In this document: piece by piece, positions 1 to 8,499 of the stretch
Numbering within the stretch: the stretch's first letter is position 1
Layout: the number at the start of each line of letters is the position of its first letter
Virus record (IMG/VR): IMGVR_UViG_3300048835_000859
Location: 1 to 27,663 of that record
DNA: 27,663 bases
Reading direction: 5' to 3' (one strand)
Source of the DNA: a virus
Made by a program: the position numbers and the translations under genes
The notes under the pieces: generated by a model
Database searches by the model: none
What the model was told of the DNA's origin: nothing
What the model saw: only the letters and a program-made list of their open reading frames with translations

Positions 1-1
1 C

Positions 2-334
2 ATGATTGAAATCACTCCCGTCACGCTGTTCACAGCTGTTTTGTTTCTGATCGCTGTCATCGGCGCCGGCGCCGGCGTTCCCGCCGCACTCATGCGCGCC
101 AATGCCATCGCCTATAAAGAGCGCGCCGAGCAAACCGAAAAAAAGCTCGATGAAGTTCAAACCGAACTGAAGGATTTATCGCGCGATTTTCGCGAGTTGA
201 AATCCGATCACGAAAGCCTCAAAGACAAGTACATCCGCGTGCTCGAAGAGTCGCGCAACGACAACCGCACCCTGATCGCCGACGTGCGCCACGAGTTGCG
301 GGAAATCAAGGAATTTTTGGAGCGCCAGCATTGA
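2..334 (+). CDS. Small membrane-anchored coiled-coil protein
   Basis: This 110-residue protein has one hydrophobic segment at about residues 8-30, then a charged, heptad-like helix rich in E, K, L and R at about 38-108. That gives one transmembrane anchor and a long coiled coil. The ATG lies at the window edge, so its ribosome binding site and a possible earlier start cannot be seen. Its TGA overlaps the TTG start of the next gene, so the two are probably translationally coupled. By position before the packaging genes it could be a lysis accessory protein of spanin or holin type, but that is inference; no family was recognised. Confidence 0.7.
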   Translation: MIEITPVTLFTAVLFLIAVIGAGAGVPAALMRANAIAYKERAEQTEKKLDEVQTELKDLSRDFRELKSDHESLKDKYIRVLEESRNDNRTLIADVRHELREIKEFLERQH

Positions 335-1080
335 AAAAGTTTTTCGCCGCCTTCGCGATTTTAATCAGCGTTTGCGCGCCGGTTTTCTCGCAGCCGATCA
401 TTGACGAAACCGAAACCAGCATCGAAACGCAGCTCGCCATTCTGCGCGAACGTCAGGCCGGCATTCGCCGCGCCAAAACGATTTTGGAGACCGTGTTCGC
501 CTTCGACGGGAGTACTCCCGATGTGCGCCTTTCGATGCCGGATATGAAAGACCGCCTGCACGGGAGCTACGCTTACTGGAACCGGCTCATCGCGATCAAC
601 AACCGACACCAGGCGAGCAGCTACGCAGCGTTGATTACGTTCCATGAAGTCGGGCACTGGTTCGACAATCGCGTTTTAGCGCCGCGATTTTTGCCAGGCG
701 CGCCCGAATCGGTTTTCGCATCCGAAACCCGCGCGCCCGAAATGGCCGCGTATCGCGCGGCGATTAAAAATTCGCGCACTTATCGCGGCTTGCAGTCGCT
801 CCTCGAATCGAAAAACACCGAAAAAAACAGCGCGCGCGAAGCGTATTTGAAATACGTGATGAGCGACAGCGAAATGTTTGCCAGGTCGTTTTGCGCTTAC
901 GTGGCCGCCAAATCAAACGACGCTGAAATTCAGCGCCAGATGAAAATCTACACCGAAAACGATTGGCCCTGGAACGGCGCATTTTATCCCGACGATTTCA
1001 AGCCGATTGAAAAATCGCTTGACGAATTATTCTCTAAAAACGGCTGGCTCAAACCGGCCAAAAACCAAACCACCAACTAA
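331..1080 (+). CDS. Secreted HExxH zinc metallopeptidase-like protein
   Basis: The 249-residue product begins with a signal-peptide-like segment: basic MKK, a hydrophobic core at about 4-18, and Ala/Ser at the likely cleavage point. A zinc motif HEVGH lies at residues 105-109, and a downstream SDSEMFARSF segment places E181 as the probable third ligand. This HExxH...E arrangement is that of gluzincins, including the lethal-factor-like proteins common in phages and mobile elements. The start is TTG, chosen because it overlaps the TGA of the preceding gene and precedes the signal peptide. A GGGAGTACTCCC palindrome encodes GSTP at about residues 60-63. It could act outside the cytoplasm in lysis or entry; its substrate is unknown. 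Confidence 0.8.
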   Translation: MKKFFAAFAILISVCAPVFSQPIIDETETSIETQLAILRERQAGIRRAKTILETVFAFDGSTPDVRLSMPDMKDRLHGSYAYWNRLIAINNRHQASSYAALITFHEVGHWFDNRVLAPRFLPGAPESVFASETRAPEMAAYRAAIKNSRTYRGLQSLLESKNTEKNSAREAYLKYVMSDSEMFARSFCAYVAAKSNDAEIQRQMKIYTENDWPWNGAFYPDDFKPIEKSLDELFSKNGWLKPAKNQTTN

Positions 1081-1081
1081 C

Positions 1082-1294
1082 ATGAAAAACCTTTTTCGCG
1101 CCCTGATTTTGATGCCGCAGATTATCGTCGCCGCCGACGCGCTGTACTCCTACGTCAGCGCCATTGATGACGATCCCGAAGTGATCGCGGTCTGGCAAAC
1201 CGTGAAATCCAACAGCACCATCGCTGCGCACGCGGCGGTCATTCGCACGCAGTACGAAACGCTGGTTGGCCTCATCAAGCAGTTGAAAAAATAA
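1082..1294 (+). CDS. Small hydrophobic-N-terminus protein
   Basis: This 70-residue protein starts at an ATG one base after the stop of the metallopeptidase gene. A hydrophobic stretch at about residues 4-25 could be a membrane anchor or signal. The rest is mildly helical and ends in lysines. A stem-loop with a short T-run follows, so this appears to be the last gene of the three-gene leftmost unit. A holin-like or spanin-like role would fit its size and company, but no family signature was recognised and the function is unassigned. Confidence 0.6.
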   Translation: MKNLFRALILMPQIIVAADALYSYVSAIDDDPEVIAVWQTVKSNSTIAAHAAVIRTQYETLVGLIKQLKK

Positions 1295-1300
1295 CGATCC

Positions 1301-1351
1301 ACGCCGGCGCGTGCAGGGTTTCCTCCTTTCCCCACGCGTCGCCGGCGTTTT
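1301..1351 (+). terminator. Probable intrinsic terminator before terminase genes
   Basis: Nine-base arms ACGCCGGCG (1301-1309) and CGCCGGCGT (1340-1348) pair perfectly and continue inward with CGTG/CACG past a three-base bulge. TTTT ends the structure at 1351. The loop is about 19 bases. It separates the small left-hand unit from the terminase genes. Confidence 0.5.
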
Positions 1352-1359
1352 CTCTCATC

Positions 1360-1887
1360 GTGGCTAACCTGACAACTCTGACACCTACAAAAAGAGAAAA
1401 ATTCCTCAAGGCGCTTGCCGCCGGCGCATCAGTGGCGAAAGCCGCGAAAGCCGCTGGATGGTCGCGCCAGTCCGCATATCTGTATCGCCGCGAAAACGAA
1501 GAGTTCGCCGAAGAATGGGACGCGGCGCTTGAAGCCGGCACCGATCTGCTCGAAGACGAGGCGCTGCGGCGCGCAACGGAAGGTTTGGTTCGCTACAAGT
1601 TCGACAAGCATGGCGATCCGATTCTGAATCCGAAAACCAACCAACCGTATTTTGAGCGGCAGTACTCCGACACGCTTTTGATCGTGATGTTGAAGGCGCG
1701 CCGCCCCGATAAATACCGCGAACGCGCCAGCATCGAACATAGCGGAAAAGTGCAGTCGCAAAATGTGCCGGCGGATTTATCCCAACTCTCGAAAGCGGAA
1801 TTAAACCAGCTTGAAAACCTGCTCGCAAAAGCCGATCCCGACGCTCCAAAGCGTGCGCGCCGAAAAAGCGCGCCGGCGCCTGGCTGA
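1360..1887 (+). CDS. Terminase small subunit
   Basis: The 175-residue protein has an N-terminal helix-turn-helix region at about residues 10-45, where a run of KAAKAAGWSRQSAY leads into a helical domain. This is the DNA-recognition layout of phage small terminases, which bind the packaging site and hand DNA to the large subunit. The start is GTG; no strong ribosome binding site is seen. Its 3' end overlaps the large subunit gene by 77 bases, typical of terminase pairs. The basic C-terminus (KRARRKS) may touch DNA. The identification rests on domain type plus position. Confidence 0.85.
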   Translation: MANLTTLTPTKREKFLKALAAGASVAKAAKAAGWSRQSAYLYRRENEEFAEEWDAALEAGTDLLEDEALRRATEGLVRYKFDKHGDPILNPKTNQPYFERQYSDTLLIVMLKARRPDKYRERASIEHSGKVQSQNVPADLSQLSKAELNQLENLLAKADPDAPKRARRKSAPAPG

Positions 1888-3349
1888 TTTTATTCGCTAT
1901 GGCTGGCACGTCCTGGAGCCGGGCGCGACGCTTGACTGGAACTGGCACATTGACGCCATTGCCGATCACGTCCAGGCCGGATTAGATGACTGGATTGCAG
2001 TTCAAAAATGGCAACAGCAACGAACGGCCTATGAAGCCGGGGAAACCGATGACGAACCCGGCCCACAGCCGGTGCAGCGTTTTCAAAACCTGCTTATCAA
2101 CGTGCCGCCAGGCACCGCGAAAAGCCGCATCGTTTCGGTTTTTACACCGGCGTGGATGTGGCTGAAATGCCCCACCTGGCGCGCGATTTATCTCAGCGCA
2201 AACCCGCGCGTCGCTTTGCGCGACAGCGTGTTTTGCCGCGATGTTTTGGAAAGCGAGTGGTATCAATCGTGGTTCGCTCCCGACTGGGAATTGCGCGACG
2301 ACCAAAACTCGAAATCGTTGTATTGGAATACGTCCGGCGGTTCGCGCGCCGCGTTCGGCATCCTTTCTAAAATCACCGGCGACCGTGGCGACGCGCTGTT
2401 TGTGGACGATCCCCACGACGCCGAAGAAGTGAAGTCGGACACGCTTTGCGAAGCGGTTACGGAACGCTGGAAAGACGCGATTGCCAACCGCGTTAACGAT
2501 CTTCGAACCTCGCTGCGTTTCGGCATTATGCAGCGGCTGCGCGACAAAGATTGGTCGGGTTGCGTTTTGAAAGAGGGCACCTGGGAGCATCTTTGTTTGG
2601 AAATGGAGTACGAGCCGGAGCGCCGCCAGGCCGGGCACCGCGCGTTTATCCCGTCGATCACTTCGATTGGATGGAGCGACCCGCGCAGCGAAGCCGGTGA
2701 GCTGCTTTTTGAAAAACGGTTCCCGCGCGAAGTACTCGATGCTGAGCGCAAACGCCTGGGCGATTATGGTTACGCAGGGCAGCATCAGCAGCGCCCTGCG
2801 CCCAAAGAAGGCGGGTTTTTTAAGCCCGACAAATTGACAATTCTACCGACCGCGCCAGCAGGTTTGCGCGCGGTGCGCGCCTGGGACAAAGCAGCTACCG
2901 AAGGCGGCGGCGACTATACCGCCGGAGTACTCCTGGCAACGGACGGCGAAGGCCGCTTTTATGTTTTGGATGTGGTGCGCGGCCAGTGGGGAGTAGACAC
3001 GCGCGACGCGCGCATCCGACAAACCGCCGCGCTCGATGGAAAGAAAACGCCGATTCGCGGGCCGCAAGACCCCGGGCAGGCGGGAGTACATGAAGCGCAA
3101 GCGTTCACCCGAATGCTGGCCGGATACAGCGTGAAAATCGAGCGCGTGACCGGCGACAAGGAAACCCGCGCCGAACCTTTTTCCGGCCAGGTCAACGCCG
3201 GCAACGTGTGGCTGATCGAAGGCGACTGGAACAAGGAATTTATCGAAGAGCTTCGCCTCTTTCCCAACGGCTCACACGACGACCAGGTAGACGCCGCCGC
3301 CGACGCGTTTAACGAACTCCACGCCCGGCGTAAAGCCCGCGTTTTTTAA
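1811..3349 (+). CDS. Terminase large subunit (ATPase-nuclease)
   Basis: This 512-residue protein is the DNA packaging motor. The ATPase domain shows a Walker A motif PPGTAKS at residues 99-105 and a Walker B motif ALFVDDPH at about 195-202. The C-terminal RNase H-like nuclease domain shows AWDKA near residue 355, and the final acidic motif is SHDDQVDAAADAF. The start is TTG inside the small terminase gene; the segment downstream (DFIRYGWHVLEPG..WNWHIDAI) is conserved-looking, so translation must begin well upstream of 1880. The last base of its TAA is the first base of the portal ATG. Confidence 0.95.
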   Translation: MKTCSQKPIPTLQSVRAEKARRRLADFIRYGWHVLEPGATLDWNWHIDAIADHVQAGLDDWIAVQKWQQQRTAYEAGETDDEPGPQPVQRFQNLLINVPPGTAKSRIVSVFTPAWMWLKCPTWRAIYLSANPRVALRDSVFCRDVLESEWYQSWFAPDWELRDDQNSKSLYWNTSGGSRAAFGILSKITGDRGDALFVDDPHDAEEVKSDTLCEAVTERWKDAIANRVNDLRTSLRFGIMQRLRDKDWSGCVLKEGTWEHLCLEMEYEPERRQAGHRAFIPSITSIGWSDPRSEAGELLFEKRFPREVLDAERKRLGDYGYAGQHQQRPAPKEGGFFKPDKLTILPTAPAGLRAVRAWDKAATEGGGDYTAGVLLATDGEGRFYVLDVVRGQWGVDTRDARIRQTAALDGKKTPIRGPQDPGQAGVHEAQAFTRMLAGYSVKIERVTGDKETRAEPFSGQVNAGNVWLIEGDWNKEFIEELRLFPNGSHDDQVDAAADAFNELHARRKARVF

Positions 3350-4806
3350 TGAATCACTTCCCCACATTCACCAAAGCTGCTGAGGCCGTGCGCGAGAAAT
3401 TGCGCGACGTGCTCGAATTCGTGGCGCTTCGTCCCGGAGGCCGCGCTCGCGCGCCGCGCGCCGGAAACGGCCGCTTGCCGGGCAGTTCACGCAACTGGGA
3501 AAACGAAGCCGGCAACGTGTGGGATAACAGCGCCGTTTCGCTGTTACTGCGCTGGTTTTGCAATACGTTTTGCGAAGCGCCTTTAACGGTGCAGCAGGCC
3601 AACGCCGACGGCAACGACGAAACGGTTTTGATGCACGAACTGACGGTGCGCGTCAAACAACCGAACAGACATTTCACGCGTTCGCAGCTTTTCAAAGCGA
3701 CGCTGCTTTCGTATTTTTGTGATGGTAACGCCTATTGGTGGAAGCGGCGCAGCCAGGCGGGAAAGCCGGTTGAGCTGTGGTGGATTCCGCACTGGCTGCT
3801 GGAACCGAAATCAAGCGACGACGAAGCCGAATGGCTCGAAGGCGGCGACGCGTTCATCTCGTATTACGAGTACTCCGTCAACAACAAAACCTATCGCTAC
3901 GCGCCCGCCGACATTATCCACTTCAAGGAAGGCGTCGATCCGGCCAACTATCGCAAAGGGCTTTCGCCGCTCAAGGCGCTGTTCCGGGAAATCTGCACCG
4001 ATAACCAGATTCTCACGTACACCTACGGCATTTTGAAAAACGCCGGCGTGCCGTCCTATACCATGTCGCCCGATTTTTCCAAAGGCGAAGTGGATATTGA
4101 CGAGGATTTCGCGACGGCCACCAAGCGCAAATGGCGCGCGGCCACCAGCGAGGATAACGCCGGCGACGTGATGATCCTCACCACGCCGTGGAAGCTCGAA
4201 AAACTGGGCTACTCGCCCAACGATTTAGCCATTGACGGTATCGGCGCGCTGGGCGAAGCGCGCATCGCCGCCGCCTTCAGTATTCCCGCCGTGACGGTGG
4301 GGCTGCTCGTTGGACTGCGCGAAGCCAACGCCAAGGCCAGCCACGCCGAAGCGAAATTGCAGGCGTATGAATCCGGCATCATGCCGGTGCAGCGCGATTT
4401 TTGCGAAACGCTCGACCGCCATCTGTTGCCCGAACTCGGCGACGAAATGCGCGAGTATTGCGAATTCAATACAAGCGAAGTCGCCGCGCTCAAAGAAAAC
4501 CAGAACGAAATCGCCAAGCGTGCCGATGACGGTTTTCGTAACAACGTCGTGAAATTGAACGAAGCGCGCACCGCGCGCGGCTTGCCGATTGACGACGCGC
4601 TTGACGGCTACTCCTGGGAAATCGTGCCGCAGAGTACTCTGGGAATGCAGCTCGATTCGCATTTGAGCGATTCCGGCAATTCATCGACAAACACCGGCAA
4701 TCAGCCCGACGACGCCAACAAAGCCGCACGGCGCGCGATTACGAAATTCTGGCAACTGGCAAAGCGCCCGTCGGCGAAGCGCCCAGCCACACAACGCACG
4801 CAATGA
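3349..4806 (+). CDS. Portal protein, HK97 type
   Basis: The 485-residue protein forms the dodecameric ring through which DNA enters the head. It shows the family pattern of a GNAYWW segment near residue 125, then ADIIHFKEG followed by GLSPLKAL near residues 187-210, where HK97-type portals have IHF..YG.SPL. It starts at ATG overlapping the terminase stop (TAATG). The C-terminal 60 residues are polar and low complexity. The next gene overlaps by four bases. Two AGTACT-centred repeats lie inside it, at 3868 and 4630. Confidence 0.93.
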   Translation: MNHFPTFTKAAEAVREKLRDVLEFVALRPGGRARAPRAGNGRLPGSSRNWENEAGNVWDNSAVSLLLRWFCNTFCEAPLTVQQANADGNDETVLMHELTVRVKQPNRHFTRSQLFKATLLSYFCDGNAYWWKRRSQAGKPVELWWIPHWLLEPKSSDDEAEWLEGGDAFISYYEYSVNNKTYRYAPADIIHFKEGVDPANYRKGLSPLKALFREICTDNQILTYTYGILKNAGVPSYTMSPDFSKGEVDIDEDFATATKRKWRAATSEDNAGDVMILTTPWKLEKLGYSPNDLAIDGIGALGEARIAAAFSIPAVTVGLLVGLREANAKASHAEAKLQAYESGIMPVQRDFCETLDRHLLPELGDEMREYCEFNTSEVAALKENQNEIAKRADDGFRNNVVKLNEARTARGLPIDDALDGYSWEIVPQSTLGMQLDSHLSDSGNSSTNTGNQPDDANKAARRAITKFWQLAKRPSAKRPATQRTQ

Positions 4807-4985
4807 AAAAACTTCTCCGCGAAATATATTGGCGCATCACGCTGGGCATTATCTGGGAGTACTCCCAGTCCGAACACGTGACCGGCGCAGAGAGTGTGGT
4901 TTTGGTGGACACCGTTGAGATTCTCGCATGCGGCGCGATCAACAAAGGTTATTTGCCGGCTCCGAAATTCACGACTCGCAAATGA
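4803..4985 (+). CDS. Small conserved-position protein between portal and MuF genes
   Basis: This 60-residue protein is tied to both neighbours by ATGA overlaps: it starts within the last bases of portal and ends in the start of the MuF-like gene. That tight coupling is the main reason to accept it. A perfect 16-base palindrome, CTGGGAGTACTCCCAG, lies inside it and encodes WEYSQ. No domain is recognised. The short hydrophobic middle (VVLVDTVEILACGAI) is too polar for a confident membrane call. Confidence 0.6.
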   Translation: MKKLLREIYWRITLGIIWEYSQSEHVTGAESVVLVDTVEILACGAINKGYLPAPKFTTRK

Positions 4986-5617
4986 CGATTGACGACATTA
5001 TCGCCGCGCTCGACGGCGCCAGTGACGCCGAATTTGAACCCGTGGTGCGCGCCCAGTTCAACCGCGTGCGCGTCGAGTTGCCGCGTAGTCTGGGCGGAGT
5101 ACTCACCCGCTTGCACGACGGCGGTCTCGACGATTCCGACGCGCTGGGCGATGGCAAGCAAACCCTCGCCGACGCCCATTCCAATGCCGTTTATTTAGGC
5201 CGTCGCCTGGCCGGGAGCGATTCCCCGTATGGAGATTTCGACATTGAATTCGGCAAGCTCGTCGCCGAAGAACAATCCCAATTCCTCGAAAAATTTATCG
5301 CCGACGTGCAGGGCGGTAGTTACACCGACGACGACGGAAACATCGATGCCGAGGCTATCGAGATGCGTGCTGGTTTTTACGAGAACCGGCTGCGCGGAAC
5401 GGCCAACGAAGCCTGGTGTGGATCGCTCGATTCCGAAGAACTGATCGACTGGATTTTAGACGACGGCGCGGACTCGTGCACCGTTTGCCCCGACCTCGCC
5501 GAAAACGGCCCCTACGCGCCGAACGATATGCCGACGTGGCCCGGCGCCAATGAAACGCCGTGTCTTTTCAATTGCGCTTGCGAAGCGCGCACGCAAAGCG
5601 GCAAATCAGGCTTTTAG
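4982..5617 (+). CDS. MuF-like minor head protein
   Basis: The start at 4982 is chosen because its ATG overlaps the previous stop (ATGA); an ATG at 4928 is possible but would overlap the neighbour further. The 211-residue product has a helical N-terminal part and a C-terminal cysteine cluster (DSCTVCPDLAENG, later CLFNCAC). That matches the C-terminal segment of MuF/SPP1 gp7-type proteins, where Cys/His residues follow a D.C..C motif. Such proteins sit next to portal and enter the head in a few copies. The family assignment is moderate; the gene order portal, MuF, protease, capsid supports it. Confidence 0.7.
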   Translation: MTIDDIIAALDGASDAEFEPVVRAQFNRVRVELPRSLGGVLTRLHDGGLDDSDALGDGKQTLADAHSNAVYLGRRLAGSDSPYGDFDIEFGKLVAEEQSQFLEKFIADVQGGSYTDDDGNIDAEAIEMRAGFYENRLRGTANEAWCGSLDSEELIDWILDDGADSCTVCPDLAENGPYAPNDMPTWPGANETPCLFNCACEARTQSGKSGF

Positions 5618-5621
5618 GTAG

Positions 5622-5660
5622 ATGGCTAACCCAACTTTTCAGGAAATTATTGAATGCTGA
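5622..5660 (+). other. 12-codon reading frame overlapping the protease start
   Basis: ATG GCT AAC at 5622 opens a frame encoding MANPTFQEIIEC, which ends seven bases inside the protease gene. It could couple protease translation to ribosomes arriving from upstream, or it may be chance. Two real genes in the window also begin with Met-Ala-Asn. Confidence 0.2.
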
Positions 5661-6466
5661 CAAAAGCTCTTAGTTTTGAAATCAAGTCGCTCGATGACGG
5701 CGAAGGCATCATCGAATGCAAGGCCGCCGGCATCGGCAACATTGACCGCAGCGGCGATATTATTTTGCCCGGCGCGTTTACCGACACGCTCGAACGCTTC
5801 CTCAGGGACGGCGTGATTTTGTATCAGCATCGCAGCGATTGCCCGATCGGCAAGCCGCTCGAATGCTACGAAAAAGACGATCACTTGTTCCTGAAATGGC
5901 AGGTTGAGCGCGGCGTCGAAAAAGGCGCCGAGTGCTGGACGCTGATGAAAGCCGGCATCGTGAAAAAATTCAGCATCGGCTACGACATCATCGAAGGTGA
6001 ATGGCTATATCCCGATAACATCGAATCGTTTTTGACTGTCCCGGCAACGATGCAGGAAATCACGCGCGCCCTCGACTGGGGCCGCGCTCTAAAAAAACTC
6101 GAACTTTACGAGGTTTCGCCGGTTTCGATTCCGGCGAACGCTTCGTGCGACCTCACCGACATCAAAAGCGGCCTGCGTGCCGGGCTGCGTTTCGATGAGT
6201 ACTCCGAATTAGTGCGTGACGCTAACCGCGAGTTTGTGAAGGACGCCAAAGAAATTTTCGAGATGCGCTCGAAAGCCGGGCGCACGTTATCCGACGCCAC
6301 GCGCACCCGCCTGGCCGACGCGTGCAGCGCGATGAAAACCGCGTGCGGCGACATTGACGCATTGCTCGAAGAAACCGACCCCCAAAAGGCCGCCAAGCGC
6401 GCCCGCGCGTGCCGTATCACCGCCGAAGCGCTGGAGCTTGAAGCCGAATTATTGAGCTTCAATTAA
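5654..6466 (+). CDS. Prohead maturation protease, HK97 family
   Basis: This 270-residue serine protease would cleave the N-terminal scaffold of the capsid protein during head maturation. The family motifs are visible: the DRSGDIILPGAF segment at about 31-42, the catalytic His in LYQHRSD (H59) and the catalytic Ser in KKFSIGYD (S107). The domain closes with LYEVSPVSIPANASC. The C-terminal 90 residues are strongly helical, as in proteases that also carry scaffold function. A weak AGGAA lies 9 bases before the ATG. Major capsid follows after a 75-base gap holding a CTGTATCCC palindrome. Confidence 0.93.
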   Translation: MLTKALSFEIKSLDDGEGIIECKAAGIGNIDRSGDIILPGAFTDTLERFLRDGVILYQHRSDCPIGKPLECYEKDDHLFLKWQVERGVEKGAECWTLMKAGIVKKFSIGYDIIEGEWLYPDNIESFLTVPATMQEITRALDWGRALKKLELYEVSPVSIPANASCDLTDIKSGLRAGLRFDEYSELVRDANREFVKDAKEIFEMRSKAGRTLSDATRTRLADACSAMKTACGDIDALLEETDPQKAAKRARACRITAEALELEAELLSFN

Positions 6467-6472
6467 CGCCCA

Positions 6473-6491
6473 CTGTATCCCTGGGATACAG
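6473..6491. repeat. CTGTATCCC palindrome, copy 1
   Basis: Perfect inverted repeat CTGTATCCC-T-GGGATACAG in the gap between the protease and capsid genes. Two near-identical copies lie at 14366 and 16620, also between late genes. No T-run follows, so it may be an operator, an RNA-processing hairpin or a mobile palindrome rather than a standard terminator. Confidence 0.8.
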
Positions 6492-6541
6492 CATCGCCGC
6501 ACTAAAACGCCACACCAATTCCCGTAGGAGTCCATTCCCGA

Positions 6542-7939
6542 ATGAAATTACACCAGAAGTTAAAAGCTCTCATCGAAGAGCTCAAAGCCCTCGGCGCCAA
6601 AGCCGAGTGGACGGCTGAAGACGAGGCCGAAGAAGCGCGCATCAAAGCCGCGATTGACGAAACCAAAGCCGCCATCGCGCGCGAGCAAAAGCGCGCCGCC
6701 GTCAAAAACGAAGTCGCGCAGCTCGACGAGTTTTTGAACGAACCGGGCGACACCAATTTGCCCGTGCCCGACGAAGCGCACAGCGGCGACAAGGCCCAGA
6801 ACGGCCAGGCCGGAAAAGGCGAAGGCGCCGATAATATCGAAGTCGTTTCGCGCGCCCGCGTGAAGAACTTCAAAAGCGCCAAGAGCGCCTATGGTTTCGG
6901 CATGTTCCTGATGGCCGGACTGCACGGCGACGCCAAAGCGCGCGAGTACTGCAAGCGCAACGGCATCGAGGTCAAGGCGCAAGTCGAATCGCGCAACGAA
7001 TCGGGCGGCTTACTCGTGCCGATTCAATACGACAACGAAATGATCGATCTGCGCGAGGATTACGGTATCGCGCGCCGCTTGCTGCGCAACACGCCGATGA
7101 CCAGCGACACACTGGAGCGCAAGCGCCGCAAGGGCGGCCTCACGGCCTATCCGGTCGGCGAACGCGGCGCGGCGACGGCCTCGATGAAAGGCTGGGACGA
7201 CGTGACGCTGAACGCGCGTCGCTGGGCGATCATGGCGCTGATGTCGAGCGAATGGAGCGAGGATAGCGTCATCAACGAAGCCGACGACCTGGCCGGCGAA
7301 ATGGCGTATTCCTTCGCGCAAAAAGAAGATGACTGCGCCTTCAACGGTGACGGCACGAGCGCCTATCATCGCATCGTGGGCCTCGGCCCGGCGCTGAAAT
7401 CGCTGTCCGGCACCGTCGCCAACATCGCCGGTTTGCAAGTCGCCAGCGGCAACGCCTGGAGCGAGATCACCAAAACCGATCTCACCAATCTAATGGCGCG
7501 TTTGCCGGCGTATGCCCACGCGCGCGGCCCGCGCTGGTTCTGCTCCTCGGCGTTTTATTTCAGCGTCATCGAGCGCCTGATCGACGAAGCCGGCGGCAAC
7601 TCCCGCGTGGACGTGGTGAACGGCAAGGCGACCTACTTCTACAAGGGCTTACCCGTCGAAATGTCGCAGAGCCTGCCGCTGGTCGAAAGCAATTCCAGCA
7701 TCCCGCTGTATCTGGGCGTGCCCCAGCTCGCGGGCATGTTCGGCGATCGTCGCGGCATCACCATCGCGCAAACGACCGAAGCGACCATCGGCGATGAGTC
7801 CATGTTCGAGACCGAAAGCGCGGCGATCCGCGCCACCGAGCGTTTCGACATCAACTGGCACGATCTCGGTAACGCCAGCGGCACCGCCGCCAACCGCGTC
7901 GCCGGCCCGATCGTGGGCCTCATTATGGCCGCCAGCTAA
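6542..7939 (+). CDS. Major capsid protein, HK97 fold
   Basis: The 465-residue protein is the shell subunit. The first 75 residues form a charged helical delta domain rich in A, E and K, the usual cleavable scaffold of HK97-type capsid precursors. The mature part probably starts between about residues 100 and 140. A conserved-looking core begins near ESRNESGGLLVPIQYDNEMIDL, the typical start of the mature HK97 fold. GGAG lies about 12 bases before the ATG. It follows portal and protease, as expected, and a very strong hairpin lies just after its stop, which may stabilise or cap this highly expressed message. Confidence 0.93.
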   Translation: MKLHQKLKALIEELKALGAKAEWTAEDEAEEARIKAAIDETKAAIAREQKRAAVKNEVAQLDEFLNEPGDTNLPVPDEAHSGDKAQNGQAGKGEGADNIEVVSRARVKNFKSAKSAYGFGMFLMAGLHGDAKAREYCKRNGIEVKAQVESRNESGGLLVPIQYDNEMIDLREDYGIARRLLRNTPMTSDTLERKRRKGGLTAYPVGERGAATASMKGWDDVTLNARRWAIMALMSSEWSEDSVINEADDLAGEMAYSFAQKEDDCAFNGDGTSAYHRIVGLGPALKSLSGTVANIAGLQVASGNAWSEITKTDLTNLMARLPAYAHARGPRWFCSSAFYFSVIERLIDEAGGNSRVDVVNGKATYFYKGLPVEMSQSLPLVESNSSIPLYLGVPQLAGMFGDRRGITIAQTTEATIGDESMFETESAAIRATERFDINWHDLGNASGTAANRVAGPIVGLIMAAS

Positions 7940-7970
7940 AAGCTGATCTGCCACGCGCAGAAACAGTAAG

Positions 7971-8016
7971 GGGTGCGCCGGGAGTACTCGCTTGTTGGAG
8001 TACTTCCGGTGCACCC
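7971..8016 (+). terminator. 18-bp hairpin after the major capsid gene
   Basis: Arms 7971-7988 and 7999-8016 pair over 18 positions, 16 Watson-Crick and two G-U, around a 10-base loop. Each arm ends in an AGTACT core of the dispersed palindrome, so the hairpin joins two copies of that repeat. TATTTTT occurs 14 bases further on. It could be a partial terminator or an mRNA-protecting structure between the capsid and decoration genes. Confidence 0.6.
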
Positions 8017-8041
8017 AGACCCCAACATATTTTTCACCACC

Positions 8042-8473
8042 ATGATTCACACCCTGAAAGAAAAAGTCGTTTTGGTCACGCCGCCGGCGGCTATCGTCGA
8101 CAACGCGGCTGTCACCACGGCTTCCATTGACACCAACGGCTTCGATTACGCCAAAATCCTCGTGATTTTGGGCGCAACCGATGTCGCCGTCGCCGCGCTG
8201 AAGCTGCGCCAGAGCGACGATGACAGCACGTACTCCGATGTCGAAGGCGGCGATTTCGCCACCGACGGCACGCTGCCCGGCGCCACCGATGACAACAAGG
8301 TTTTCGCCTTCAACGTCGATCTGCTCGGCAAGAAACGCTATCTCGATGTTTCCCTGACCGGCGGCGACGGCACTACAGGCGCGTACTTCACTGTCATCGC
8401 TCTTTTGTCGAAAGGCAAAACCGGCCCCAGCGATGCGGCCTCGCGCGGCGTCGCCGGCGAATTGTTCGTTTAG
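8042..8473 (+). CDS. Probable head decoration / capsid-associated protein
   Basis: The 143-residue product is beta-rich and acidic with no membrane segment. It follows the capsid gene directly, where decoration or head-stabilising proteins are usually encoded. ATG 8042 is preferred; an upstream in-frame GTG at 7973 would place the strong 7971-8016 hairpin inside the coding region. No clear Shine-Dalgarno precedes either. Sequences of the pattern DYAKILVILGATDVAVAALKL and TYSDVEGGDFATDGTLPGA recall proteins annotated as capsid-associated in other siphoviruses, but the assignment is mainly by position. Confidence 0.6.
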   Translation: MIHTLKEKVVLVTPPAAIVDNAAVTTASIDTNGFDYAKILVILGATDVAVAALKLRQSDDDSTYSDVEGGDFATDGTLPGATDDNKVFAFNVDLLGKKRYLDVSLTGGDGTTGAYFTVIALLSKGKTGPSDAASRGVAGELFV

Positions 8474-8499
8474 CGAGTTGTCCGTTTAATTTCTCCCGA

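Noticed and set aside
1406-1969. Long leftward frame opposite the small terminase gene
   Set aside because: It is a GC-rich shadow of an established gene, with Arg/Ala-rich composition and no start signal.
1982-2785. 267-codon leftward frame opposite the large terminase
   Set aside because: Shadow of a gene with clear Walker motifs; Arg/Phe/Ala-rich, no ribosome binding site.
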